Source: Novipirellula sp052161655 (GTDB lineage: Bacteria > Planctomycetota > Planctomycetia > Pirellulales > Pirellulaceae). Taken from it: DNA of 64,000 nt. Of the stretch, positions 25,363-33,352 are shown one piece after another; position 1 is the first letter of the stretch, and the number at the start of each line of letters is the position of its first letter. The notes below the pieces were generated by a model, which saw only the letters and a program-made list of their open reading frames with translations, had not been told where the DNA came from and made no database searches. The DNA lies in NCBI RefSeq assembly GCF_052161655.1, contig NZ_CP197418.1:434001-498000 (forward strand), written 5' to 3'. The translations under genes were made by a program, and so were the position numbers.

Positions 25363-27041
25363 CGGAAAGTTCCTGGCATCCGGTCGTAAACAACACTCAT
25401 GAAATACAGCAGTCGTTCCGCGATCTCGCCGCCGATCACAATCACGCTCGCTGCGATCGCAAATCCCGCCGCGGTCCAAGCCGAGATGAACGTTGCCGCC
25501 GCGGCAACGCATATCAAGCCCAAGCCCACTTGGGCCGCCAGCATCCGTGACTTAGCCAGACTCGATAGCGATTGACGCACCAACCGACGCGAGCGGCGAT
25601 CATAGGCATCGCCACGTCCGTTTGGATTCAAATGCACGCTCCATTCCCAGGCTGCTTTGCTGGCCAACGTGATCATCGCGATCATCGCGATCGCCACGGA
25701 ATTGAAACGGCTCTCACCACTAAGGATCAAAATGGGCAGCACACTTATCGCTCCGGCAACAACGCCAGTTCCCATAAAGCGAATCAGTGTTCGTGAGCTT
25801 CGCCAAATTTGCCGACGTGTCGCGATGTAAATCATGGCACTGCTAAATAGTCCCGCAGCACCCACCAAAATCGCCATCACGAGTGTCAGGCTTGCTGCCC
25901 AGTCGGGGATCCACTGTTGAATCGATTGCGGGACGTACTCGCTAAACACAGGCAACCAGTACAACGCGGTCGCTGCGGTTAGCAGTCCCATGTACTTGCC
26001 CAACACAACGGCTTCGCGGCTGAGCCAGCTGGTCTTTAGCCCCAAGAAGACTCGCCAGGCTCGCAGCGGTTGACCGAGGTGCAGCGATGCGATGTTCAAT
26101 CCGACTCCGCCAATCAGCAGGGCGGTAAGCAAAATAGATCGAGTGGCAACGACCGAGTGATCGTGCCCCGAAACCCAAGCCAATGTCGCCGCTAAACGCT
26201 CGATGAAAATCATTCCTACCGAGACTTGGGTGGCAACCAGCATCACTGCCAAAGGCCAGTGGCTTTCGGCGACATGATCCACCCCGATGTCTTGGGGGAC
26301 CGCGTTATCGGCAACATCACTGTGTTCAGTGCGATAGTTTGTTGTCGGTTTCGTGATCGTGGATAAGGGGGCGCCCGGAGCGATGCGGTCATCGTGGGCA
26401 AACTTAGTGTCTGCGGTGTCGACCACGGTGATCGAGATCGCCTCGTTCGGACACGCTTGCACACACGCAGGAGCTTCACCTGCGGATAAGCGTTGGTGAC
26501 ACATGTCGCACTTGCGTACGATGCCGAGGCGTTCGCTGTATTGAGGCACCTCGTAGGGGCACATCATCGTGCAGTATTTACAGCCGATGCATTGATCATC
26601 CAAGTGACGGACGATCCCCGTATCAGGATCCTTTTCGTAGGCTTTGACCGGGCATCCGCTCAAACATCCGGGGTCTTCGCAGTGATGACAAGCAGTCGTA
26701 ACGTGTTGGATCCGCGGTGCTTCGGGCTCGCCGATCGTCAGCGTGCCAACACGCCGCCAGCTTTCATCTTCGTCCAGTCCGTTCATGGTGTGACATGCGA
26801 CGACACAGGCTTTGCAGCCACTGCACTGATCGAGGTCGACGTCAAACGAATATTGTTGTCCGGGGCCCGGAGGTGAAGCGGGCATCAGACTGCGGTAGTA
26901 ACGTGCTTGCGCTGGAGCCACACCCGCTTCGCTGTCATGAGCCGAACTAAATTGTTCGACTGCCGAAAGCGACTGCTGCTCGGTCAGCAATTGCTCGACC
27001 AAGTCAGGTGACGACTGAACGATAGGGAGTGCGATGGACAT
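25359..27041 (-). CDS. DmsB-DmsC fusion: four-cluster ferredoxin plus membrane anchor, partner of NasA
   Basis: The 560-residue protein joins two subunits that are usually separate. Residues about 65-215 form a DmsB-type electron-transfer module with Cys groups CSGCKACVVAC, CHHCEDPGCLSGC, CIGCKYCTMMC and CDMCHQRLSAGEAPACVQAC. From about 255 to the end there are about eight membrane helices with the DmsC pattern (LAVMLVATQVSVGMIFIERL, then GVGLNIASLHLGQPLRAW). DmsC anchors take electrons from quinol in the membrane. The gene lies directly upstream of nasA with a 4-bp overlap and 2 bp after the GAF-like gene, so it is probably the electron source for NasA, a respiratory-style link in an assimilatory system. 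Confidence 0.88.
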   Translation of the reverse strand: MSIALPIVQSSPDLVEQLLTEQQSLSAVEQFSSAHDSEAGVAPAQARYYRSLMPASPPGPGQQYSFDVDLDQCSGCKACVVACHTMNGLDEDESWRRVGTLTIGEPEAPRIQHVTTACHHCEDPGCLSGCPVKAYEKDPDTGIVRHLDDQCIGCKYCTMMCPYEVPQYSERLGIVRKCDMCHQRLSAGEAPACVQACPNEAISITVVDTADTKFAHDDRIAPGAPLSTITKPTTNYRTEHSDVADNAVPQDIGVDHVAESHWPLAVMLVATQVSVGMIFIERLAATLAWVSGHDHSVVATRSILLTALLIGGVGLNIASLHLGQPLRAWRVFLGLKTSWLSREAVVLGKYMGLLTAATALYWLPVFSEYVPQSIQQWIPDWAASLTLVMAILVGAAGLFSSAMIYIATRRQIWRSSRTLIRFMGTGVVAGAISVLPILILSGESRFNSVAIAMIAMITLASKAAWEWSVHLNPNGRGDAYDRRSRRLVRQSLSSLAKSRMLAAQVGLGLICVAAAATFISAWTAAGFAIAASVIVIGGEIAERLLYFMSVVYDRMPGTFR

Positions 27042-27043
27042 GA

Positions 27044-27904
27044 TTAAAACAACAGCACCGTGACGCTCGTAAGGGCATCGGATTCATAGAACGGGATCGC
27101 AAGGCAACCTTGGATCGGAGTAGCACCCTCGTCGAATTGTCGACCGGATCGTAAAATTGTTGGGTTTTCGGACACGGTTGCTCCACCGTGTTCAAACGCC
27201 AAAGCCGGAATTCCCGAAGTCGCTGACATGGAAGTCCCGATCGCAAGCTCGACCGTGGGATCGGGGTAGCTTGCAGACTTGAGGGTGTAGCCACCATCGG
27301 CATCCGCTCGCCAAACTTCAAAACCGCGTGCCATCGGCGAGACTTCGCTGCTGAGCAGTAGCACCGAGGCGACGTAGTTCTCGCCTGCAACAGGAATCCC
27401 AATGGCGGTTTGCAAACTGCCCGCACTAGCACCCGCTGCCCGCAGGAAACCGCTGTGGCTGGCGAGGTCATCGTGGATGATCGCTCGCAACGAATTCCAG
27501 ACTTGCCCCGGTAATCCCGAGCCTTTTTCAAAGCGAACAAATGACGAAACGTTTTGGAATCGAGTTAGATTGCCGTAAAACCCAGAGGTTAAGGCAAGTT
27601 CTTCGTGGATGCCCACAGGCGACCAAACTTCAAACACGCCAGGCGATTGATCGTCGGCCTTGGTGGCCAAGACGACGATCGAAACGATGATTTCACTGCG
27701 ATAGATCGGAAAGGCGACTGCGGCGTGAAGCGTGTCTTGGTGGAAAGTGCTGACACATGCGGTGCCGCGTTCGAGGCACTCGATTGCCAAACGATCGAGT
27801 TCGGATTCGCCTTCGTTATTAACACAAAGATTGTTGTTGACATCGTAGGTGCGGACATCGCACAGGAACGCGTTGGAGAGCTGGCTGGGAAGAACTAGGC
27901 ACAT
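27044..27904 (-). CDS. GAF-like domain protein of the nitrate cluster
   Basis: The 286-residue protein looks like two GAF-like halves. The first (about 30-130) has HAAVAFPIYRSEIIVSIVVLATK; the second has SLQTAIGIPVAGENYVASVLLLSSE and, at the end, GCLAIPFYESDALTSVTVLLF, each with the GAF signature of an A-I-P-I/F strand followed by a strand of hydrophobic residues. FEVW occurs twice (GVFEVW and GFEVW). There is no DNA-binding or kinase domain. Its start overlaps the upstream ATPase gene by 10 bp and its stop is 2 bp from the DmsBC start, so its product is made in step with the reductase. It may sense nitrate, nitrite or redox state, or help assembly; that is inference only. Confidence 0.7.
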   Translation of the reverse strand: MCLVLPSQLSNAFLCDVRTYDVNNNLCVNNEGESELDRLAIECLERGTACVSTFHQDTLHAAVAFPIYRSEIIVSIVVLATKADDQSPGVFEVWSPVGIHEELALTSGFYGNLTRFQNVSSFVRFEKGSGLPGQVWNSLRAIIHDDLASHSGFLRAAGASAGSLQTAIGIPVAGENYVASVLLLSSEVSPMARGFEVWRADADGGYTLKSASYPDPTVELAIGTSMSATSGIPALAFEHGGATVSENPTILRSGRQFDEGATPIQGCLAIPFYESDALTSVTVLLF

Positions 27905-28749
27905 ACGGTGTCCTCCTCGTTTACATCTTCAGCCTTCTTTGCTTCGTGCTTGGCAACGTCTTGTTTCAACTTTTTGTGATCTTGTTCCTCTAAGAAACAA
28001 AGCAGTTTTTCTCGGTAATCGTAGTACTCCGGATGCTCAAGCACTTCGGTGCGAACTCGAGGACGGTCAAATGGGATGTCAAAAATTGCACCCACGGTGG
28101 CACGCGGGCCGTTGGTCATCATCACGACGCGGTCACTCATAAATAGAGCCTCGTCCACATCGTGAGTGATCATCATGGTGGTTACTTTGTCTCTCATCAG
28201 AATTTCAAGCAGGATTTCTTGCAGTTCCATCCGTGTCAGCGAGTCGAGCATTCCAAACGGCTCGTCAAGCAAAAGCATTTTGGGTTTGAGGGCAAAGGCG
28301 CGGGCAATCCCGACGCGTTGTTGCATGCCTTGGCTTAGATCCGACGCTCGTGTGCGTAATTTGTTGCCTAGACCGACGAGCGACAGGTAATACGCCGAAA
28401 GATCGTGACGCTGCTTCTTGGTCGCATGTGGATAAACTTGGTCGACGCCCAACAGCACGTTTTCAAGTGCGGTCATCCAAGGCATCAAGCAAGGAGATTG
28501 AAATACGATTCCACGATCGGGGCCAGGACCATCGATCTCATGATTCGCGACAACAATCCCGCCTTCGGTGATCTCGTTAAGCCCCGCAGCCATCATCAGC
28601 ACGGTGCTTTTGCCGCAACCGGAATGCCCAAGCAAACTGGCGTATTCACCTTGCTTCATGTTCAAGTTGAAGTCTTCGACGATGACCGCAGGACCACTGA
28701 GCGTGTCATAGGTCTTGCCGAGACGAAACATTTCTACGTAGCCAGCCAT
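27895..28749 (-). CDS. nrtD: Nitrate/nitrite ABC transporter ATPase (NrtD-like)
   Basis: A 284-residue ABC ATPase with Walker A LGHSGCGKSTVL, signature LSQGMQQRVGIARA, Walker B MLLLDEPFGMLDSLTR and the switch His in MITHDVDEAL. The pattern is that of the NrtC/NrtD/SsuB/TauB group that energises nitrate, sulfonate or taurine import. After about residue 235 there is a charged tail (KKLKQDVAKHEAKKAEDVNE) and no solute-binding domain, as in NrtD. It works with the NrtB permease and the sister ATPase encoded 19 bp upstream. Its end overlaps the GAF-like gene by 10 bp. Confidence 0.88.
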   Translation of the reverse strand: MAGYVEMFRLGKTYDTLSGPAVIVEDFNLNMKQGEYASLLGHSGCGKSTVLMMAAGLNEITEGGIVVANHEIDGPGPDRGIVFQSPCLMPWMTALENVLLGVDQVYPHATKKQRHDLSAYYLSLVGLGNKLRTRASDLSQGMQQRVGIARAFALKPKMLLLDEPFGMLDSLTRMELQEILLEILMRDKVTTMMITHDVDEALFMSDRVVMMTNGPRATVGAIFDIPFDRPRVRTEVLEHPEYYDYREKLLCFLEEQDHKKLKQDVAKHEAKKAEDVNEEDTVCA

Positions 28750-28768
28750 GTTCTTTTCCGTTTAGTTA

Positions 28769-29716
28769 TTACTGAGCCGGTGAATTGACAATAAAGCGAT
28801 GAGGCTTCGTCAAACTGATAGGCTCGATGTCGGGTAGTTCAAACTTGGGTGCCGTCGAAACAGCGGCCTCGTCAGAGCGTGACTTTTGGCGTACGGCAAC
28901 CAAGTAATTGGTGACCGCGTTGCGTAATCCCTTGAAGCGTTCGTTGTGGTTCAGCGATGACTTTTCACGCGGACGGTCAAGTTCGACAGTGAACATCGGA
29001 CCTAGCGAAGCACGCGGGCCTGGGTTTAAGGCGACGATGCGATCGGCGACCAAGATCGCTTCATCGACATCGTTGGTGATCATCAAACAAGTTTGACGTT
29101 CCTCTTCCCAAATCTTCAGGATCTCTTCCTGCAATACGCTGCGAGTTAACGCATCGAGAGCGGAAAGGGGTTCGTCCAGCAGCAGTACCTTGGGTTTCAT
29201 TGCCAAAGTACGAGCCAACGAGGTGCGTTGCCGCATACCACCGGACAATTCGTGAGGATGACGGTGGGCGGCGTGACTGAGACCGACCATCTCGATGAAC
29301 TTTTCAACATGGTCGCGGCGTTCTCCCTTACCCCACGTGCGGAACACACTATCGACCGACAACGCAATGTTGCCGCGAACGGTCAACCAAGGCAGTAGCG
29401 AATAGTTTTGGAACACCAAGCCACGATCGGGGCCAGGGCCCGTGATCGGTTCGCCTTCCATCAAAATCTCGCCGCTGTCGGGTTGGATCAAACCAGCCAA
29501 CAGTTGTGTGAAGGTGGTCTTTCCGCTGCCGGAAAAACCAACCACTGCTAAAAATTCGCCTTCGCGAATATTTAAGTTGATGTTCTGAAGAACTTCATTG
29601 CGAGTCACACCACTGCCGTACCCCTTCGACACGTTACGCATCGTCAGAATCGGGTTGGGTGGCAAATGATCGAGTCGTGTTTCAATCGTTGGGTTAGGAA
29701 GGACGGCTACGCTCAT
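28769..29716 (-). CDS. nrtC: Nitrate/nitrite ABC transporter ATPase (NrtC-like, without binding domain)
   Basis: A 315-residue ATPase with Walker A VGFSGSGKTTFT, signature LSGGMRQRTSLARTLAM, Walker B VLLLDEPLSALDALTR and MITNDVDEAI, where the switch His is Asn. Cyanobacterial NrtC has a C-terminal NrtA-like domain; this one has only a short tail (about 270-315), so the subunit name reflects position rather than domain structure. The Asn at the switch position suggests that one of the two ATP sites in the NrtC-NrtD pair is degenerate, while NrtD keeps its His. The gene lies between nrtB and nrtD. Confidence 0.85.
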   Translation of the reverse strand: MSVAVLPNPTIETRLDHLPPNPILTMRNVSKGYGSGVTRNEVLQNINLNIREGEFLAVVGFSGSGKTTFTQLLAGLIQPDSGEILMEGEPITGPGPDRGLVFQNYSLLPWLTVRGNIALSVDSVFRTWGKGERRDHVEKFIEMVGLSHAAHRHPHELSGGMRQRTSLARTLAMKPKVLLLDEPLSALDALTRSVLQEEILKIWEEERQTCLMITNDVDEAILVADRIVALNPGPRASLGPMFTVELDRPREKSSLNHNERFKGLRNAVTNYLVAVRQKSRSDEAAVSTAPKFELPDIEPISLTKPHRFIVNSPAQ

Positions 29717-29778
29717 CGTTTCTCTCGTTCGTTCGTGAGTGAAGGTTTTCCGGAAAGCAGGAATAGGACAGCGATGTC

Positions 29779-30894
29779 CTAACCCGCGACCGGGTTTCCG
29801 AAACTAACCATGTTGCGTAAACAGATCATGATGCGATCAAGCACAAGTCCGATCAGACCAATAATCAAGACACTAAAGGCGATTCGTGCGTAGGTGGTGC
29901 TACTGCCGTTTTGGAATTCATCCCAAACAAATTTTCCAAGCCCAGGGTTCTGAGCCAACATGTCCGCTGCGATCAACACCATCCATCCAACACCGAGACT
30001 GATTCGCAATCCCGCGAACATCAGCGGCAAGCTGGCGGGCAAAATGATCTTGAACAACTTTTGTGACCAAGTCAGTTTCAACACGCGAGCGACATTCAAG
30101 TAGTCTTTATCCACACTGGCGACACCAAGTGTTGTGTTGACAAGCGTCGGCCAAAGCGAGCAGAGCGATACGGTAACCGCTGAAATCAAAAACGCCTTTT
30201 CAAAAAACGTTTCACCTGGCTGTGAGTTGCTGTAAGCCCAGATGATCACGAGGCTGGCGAGGGGCAACCAAGCCAACGGGCTGACCGGTTTGAACATTTG
30301 AATCGCGGGCGTCAACGCGGCGTTGAACCAAGGGCTCATACCGCAAAGCACTCCCAGCGGAACCGCGATCAAGGTTGCGATCGCAAACCCAAAGAAAACG
30401 GTCTTTAGACTGGTGAAGATTTGGTCGATAAAGGTCGGCGCACTCGAGGGGACATAGTTTGCGGCTTGAACGGCTTTCTTTTTGTAGATCAATGCGTTGG
30501 CAAGCAGCGACTCTTTATCACTGGTCGAAGCTGCGATGGCTTGGTTTTCCAATGACTTGGCTTGTGCCATGAAGACAATCGCTTCGGCAAGCATTTCGTC
30601 TTTTTTGACGCGATCTTCGGCTCGTTGTGCAAAATGCATTGCGAACAAATCTGCACCGGCTTGCCAGGTCGCCGACGGACTTGGCAATTGCATGCTTTCG
30701 GTCACGACTGTTTTCGCAGCCAACGACCATGCACCGACGAACAATGCGATCGCCACAATCGGCAACAAAACGAACTTTGCAATCCCTTTGAATTGTTCTT
30801 TGGGATCTTCGCCAGCCGCGAGCCGAACAAACGGCTCGAAAATCGGCATTCCGGCGACATTGCAAAGTCTTAAAGCGGTTCCACGCCAATTCAT
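29779..30894 (-). CDS. nrtB: Nitrate/nitrite ABC transporter permease
   Basis: The 371-residue protein is an ABC permease of the NrtB/SsuC type. A first helix (about 41-60, FVLLPIVAIALFVGAW) is followed by an unusually long periplasmic or helical insert (about 70-155, with QRAEDRVKKDEMLAEAIVFM and SLLANALIYKKK), then the five-helix core with the EAA-type loop near ARVLKLTWSQKLFKIILPASLP. The insert is longer than in typical permeases of this family. It is followed 62 bp later by nrtC. Upstream, a 272-bp gap with two palindromic repeats separates it from nrtA. Confidence 0.88.
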   Translation of the reverse strand: MNWRGTALRLCNVAGMPIFEPFVRLAAGEDPKEQFKGIAKFVLLPIVAIALFVGAWSLAAKTVVTESMQLPSPSATWQAGADLFAMHFAQRAEDRVKKDEMLAEAIVFMAQAKSLENQAIAASTSDKESLLANALIYKKKAVQAANYVPSSAPTFIDQIFTSLKTVFFGFAIATLIAVPLGVLCGMSPWFNAALTPAIQMFKPVSPLAWLPLASLVIIWAYSNSQPGETFFEKAFLISAVTVSLCSLWPTLVNTTLGVASVDKDYLNVARVLKLTWSQKLFKIILPASLPLMFAGLRISLGVGWMVLIAADMLAQNPGLGKFVWDEFQNGSSTTYARIAFSVLIIGLIGLVLDRIMICLRNMVSFGNPVAG

Positions 30895-30930
30895 TCTTGT
30901 CTCTCAGTTTCAGTTCGTTGTGTGATGTGA

Positions 30931-30955
30931 ATGTCGCTGATCGCTCCGCGATCTT
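30931..30955. repeat. Dispersed repeat with GATCGCTCCGCGATC core (copy 1)
   Basis: ATGTCGCTGATCGCTCCGCG plus ATC matches the repeat inside the adenylyl cyclase gene (37414-37494) and the one at 40131-40160. The core GATCGC-TCC-GCGATC is a perfect palindrome with a 3-base centre. Here it lies in the nrtA-nrtB gap, 36 bp upstream of nrtB. Confidence 0.75.
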
Positions 30956-31077
30956 GCCTTCGTGCCTGCCGTAATAAACGATCCGTTGTTTTGGATCTTC
31001 AGCAAGTTTCGCCACGAAAGGTCTTTGTTTCGCATCATCGATGCGATCCACGACACGGCGCTGCTGTTTCGATCCCC

Positions 31078-31116
31078 CCCTCCCCCCCGCTACTTGCTAC
31101 GTGGCGAGGGGGAGGG
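31078..31116. repeat. C-rich/G-rich hairpin between nrtA and nrtB
   Basis: CCCTCCCCCCCGC (31078-31090) pairs with GCGAGGGGGAGGG (31104-31116) in 12 of 13 positions, with a 13-base loop. Transcribed in the nrtA-to-nrtB direction it would form a very stable stem, which could reduce expression of the genes after nrtA, as is common after solute-binding-protein genes, or protect the nrtA mRNA 3' end. The G-run strand could also form a quadruplex. There is no following T-run in that direction. Confidence 0.65.
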
Positions 31117-31166
31117 AAGACAGAAATATCGATGTAAGTTGCCAACCGTTTCGTAGCGGTTCTGCG

Positions 31167-32705
31167 TTACAGCTTTGTGGGCGTTGCCTCGGTAGCGTCG
31201 CCGTCTTTGTTGCCGATCACGAAGCTGTTGATATAGCCGATGGGGTCACGAGCATCGTAGGTATTGCCGTCGATGAACTCGTTAGTTGCCGGTCGATAGC
31301 CGTCATATTCGCCCTCAGGAATTTCTTCCATCGAAACTTTTCCTTCCGCGACCAGCATCGCTGCGGCCTTGCGGTAGATTTCAGGCTTGTAAACTTCTTT
31401 TGCGGTTTCTTCGTACCACTCGGCCGGTTTGCTTTCAGTGATCTGCCCCCAGCGACGCATTTGGGTCAGAAACCAAATGCAATCGCTGTAATGTGGATAG
31501 CTGGCGTAATGTTTGAAGAACACATTGAAATCGGGCATCGGGCGAACATCGGTCTTTTGAAAGACAAAGGTGCCCGTCATGCTTTGTTTGATCAGATCTT
31601 CGTCGGCTCCGACGTAATCTTTACCACTCAAAATCTTGGCCGCTTCTTCGCGATTGGTCAATTTGCCATCGGCATCGGTTTCATCAAGCCATTTGCCTGC
31701 TCGAATCAGTGCCTTGACGACTGCGATGTGAGTGTTCGGGTACTTCTCGTTCCACTCGGCGGAAACCCCGAACACCTTTTCGGGATTGTTCTTCCAAATG
31801 TCGTAGTTGGTCGTTACTGGGACACCGATTCCCTTGGCAACCGCTTGCTGGTTCCAAGGTTCGCCGACGCAGTAACCAAGGATCGTGCCCGCTTCGAGTG
31901 TCGAAGGCATTTGCGGTGGTGGAGTGACCGACAACAACACGTCGGCGTCCACCATGCCGGTGATGTTGTCTTTGTTGTAGAAGCCAGGATGAATTCCAGC
32001 GGCTGCTAACCAGTAACGGATTTCGTAGTTGTGCGTGCTGACGGGGAAGACCATCCCCATGTTGAAATCTTTGCCCTCTTGCTTGTAGCTATCGACGATG
32101 GGCTTGAGCGATTTTGCCGAGATCGGATGCGGCGGTGTTGGCGATTTCAGACTCTCGTCGTTCTCTTGCATCTGAGTCCAGATGTCGTTGCTGACCGTAA
32201 TGCCATTTCCGTTGTAGTCCAAGCTGTATGCGGTGATGATATGAGCTTTGGTGCCAAACCCGATCGTCGCTCCGATAGGTTGGCCGGCTAGCATGTGAGC
32301 GCCGTCGAGTTGCCCGTCAATGACGCGATCCAGCAGAACCTTCCAATTCGACTGAGCCTCGATTTCGACGTTTAGCCCTTCGTCCTGGAAGTATCCTTTT
32401 TCTTTCGCAATCACGAGCGGTGCACAGTCGGTCAGTTTGATAAAGCCAAACTTCAGCGATGGCTTTTCGATGTCCAACATGTCGGTGACGACAGCATTTT
32501 CATTTCCTGTCGTGGATGCCGGTGTATTGTCTTGTGGCAACTTCGCGGCTGCCGCCTCCAGGTCTTCTAACGTGATTTTCGAACCGCCGCAGCCGGTGAC
32601 GAACAAAAGCAACACAGCGGTGGCGGAGAAAACAAATCTGCTTCGAATGAGGTTCTTGAGGGATCGATAGAAGGGTGCGGAAGGCATTTGTACAAACCCG
32701 GGCAT
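31167..32705 (-). CDS. nrtA: Nitrate/nitrite ABC transporter substrate-binding lipoprotein
   Basis: With the start at ATG 32705 the protein has 512 residues (an alternative is 32687). A lipoprotein signal is clear: RSRFVFSATAVLLLFVTGCG, with the lipidated Cys in VTGC. The binding domain begins at about residue 80 with LKFGFIKLTDCAPLVIAKEKG and continues EGLNVEIEAQSNWKVLLDRV and GAHMLAGQPIGATIGFGTKA, sequence typical of the NrtA/CmpA family. It captures nitrate or nitrite outside and hands it to NrtB. It is the first gene of the cluster. The frame is open to 32816, but the extra N-terminal residues do not resemble a signal peptide. Confidence 0.92.
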   Translation of the reverse strand: MPGFVQMPSAPFYRSLKNLIRSRFVFSATAVLLLFVTGCGGSKITLEDLEAAAAKLPQDNTPASTTGNENAVVTDMLDIEKPSLKFGFIKLTDCAPLVIAKEKGYFQDEGLNVEIEAQSNWKVLLDRVIDGQLDGAHMLAGQPIGATIGFGTKAHIITAYSLDYNGNGITVSNDIWTQMQENDESLKSPTPPHPISAKSLKPIVDSYKQEGKDFNMGMVFPVSTHNYEIRYWLAAAGIHPGFYNKDNITGMVDADVLLSVTPPPQMPSTLEAGTILGYCVGEPWNQQAVAKGIGVPVTTNYDIWKNNPEKVFGVSAEWNEKYPNTHIAVVKALIRAGKWLDETDADGKLTNREEAAKILSGKDYVGADEDLIKQSMTGTFVFQKTDVRPMPDFNVFFKHYASYPHYSDCIWFLTQMRRWGQITESKPAEWYEETAKEVYKPEIYRKAAAMLVAEGKVSMEEIPEGEYDGYRPATNEFIDGNTYDARDPIGYINSFVIGNKDGDATEATPTKL

Positions 32706-33352
32706 TGCGCCGTAGGAAGAAGATGAAAAGTAAAATGGTGACACCCGCAAGATTGCAATCGGATGACCAAATGTTGTGCTGCGGGGGGCTTCGTTATGGT
32801 CTAGAGCCTTAGGCAACTAACGGGCCAAGAGACGGGCCACATTGGGGGAATTTGTATCTATTGCGGCGTGCCGCACGCTGTGGTGGCATCTGTGGTGTTG
32901 AAATGCACGTTAACGATGTCAGGTTTTTCAGAACGGGCAAAACTCGAATCGCAGAACTGACGCCCCGATTCGCTTAGAATGTCGGCAATTGCCTATTTGT
33001 TAGGCACGCAAGCCGTCATCGAGGCATGTCAGAGCGTGTGGGCCCGCCGCGTGCAGCACGCTTGTATCAACGGTAACGATTGAGGGCGGTCGTTCGGCTT
33101 ATCACGATCGATCTCATTGTCGGGTGCCAGCAATTTCTTGCAGATCGCACCCCTGCGCGAAGCCGATGCGAAGAGTGGTCTCAATCACTGAGGCTGTAGG
33201 GCTCCGGTCGGGAATGGGAAATTCTCACCTTGAATGATGTTCTTGTTAATGCAGTAGGCATTAATGAAGCGCGGGAACGCATGATGCAAAACCGTGGAAC
33301 CTTACTCTGGCTTTGCAAAGAAAATTCCATTAGAGGAAGGAACCTCTCCACT
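32706..33352. promoter_or_regulatory. Divergent promoter region between nrtA and the porin
   Basis: About 650 bp separate the two divergent starts with no convincing gene. It should hold the promoters of the nitrate cluster and of the porin. I could not assign a sigma-54 or NtcA-like site. Visible structures are a short palindromic GCGGC-GT-GCCGC near 32864 and three hairpins in the last 110 bp before the porin start, listed separately. Confidence 0.4.
33246..33348 (+). promoter_or_regulatory. Possible structured leader of the porin gene (three hairpins)
   Basis: Three stem-loops follow each other: TTAATGC (33246-33252) with GCATTAA (33258-33264); TGCAAAACC (33285-33293) with GGCTTTGCA (33309-33317), one mismatch; and AGAGG with CCTCT just before the start, closing a six-base loop AAGGAA that contains the purine-rich ribosome-binding segment. 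The last loop has A at position 1 and G at position 4, as in ANTAR-protein RNA targets, which often control nitrate genes. No ANTAR regulator lies in the window, so a regulatory leader is only a hypothesis. Confidence 0.35.

Noticed and set aside
31041..32009. Plus-strand open frame of 322 codons opposite nrtA
   Set aside because: Antisense to the nrtA coding sequence, no recognisable motif, and it starts in the C-rich hairpin.
33121..33150. Possible sigma-54 promoter (GCC-N-TTGCA) before the porin
   Set aside because: The -24 GG element is missing when the -12 GC is placed at the right spacing.
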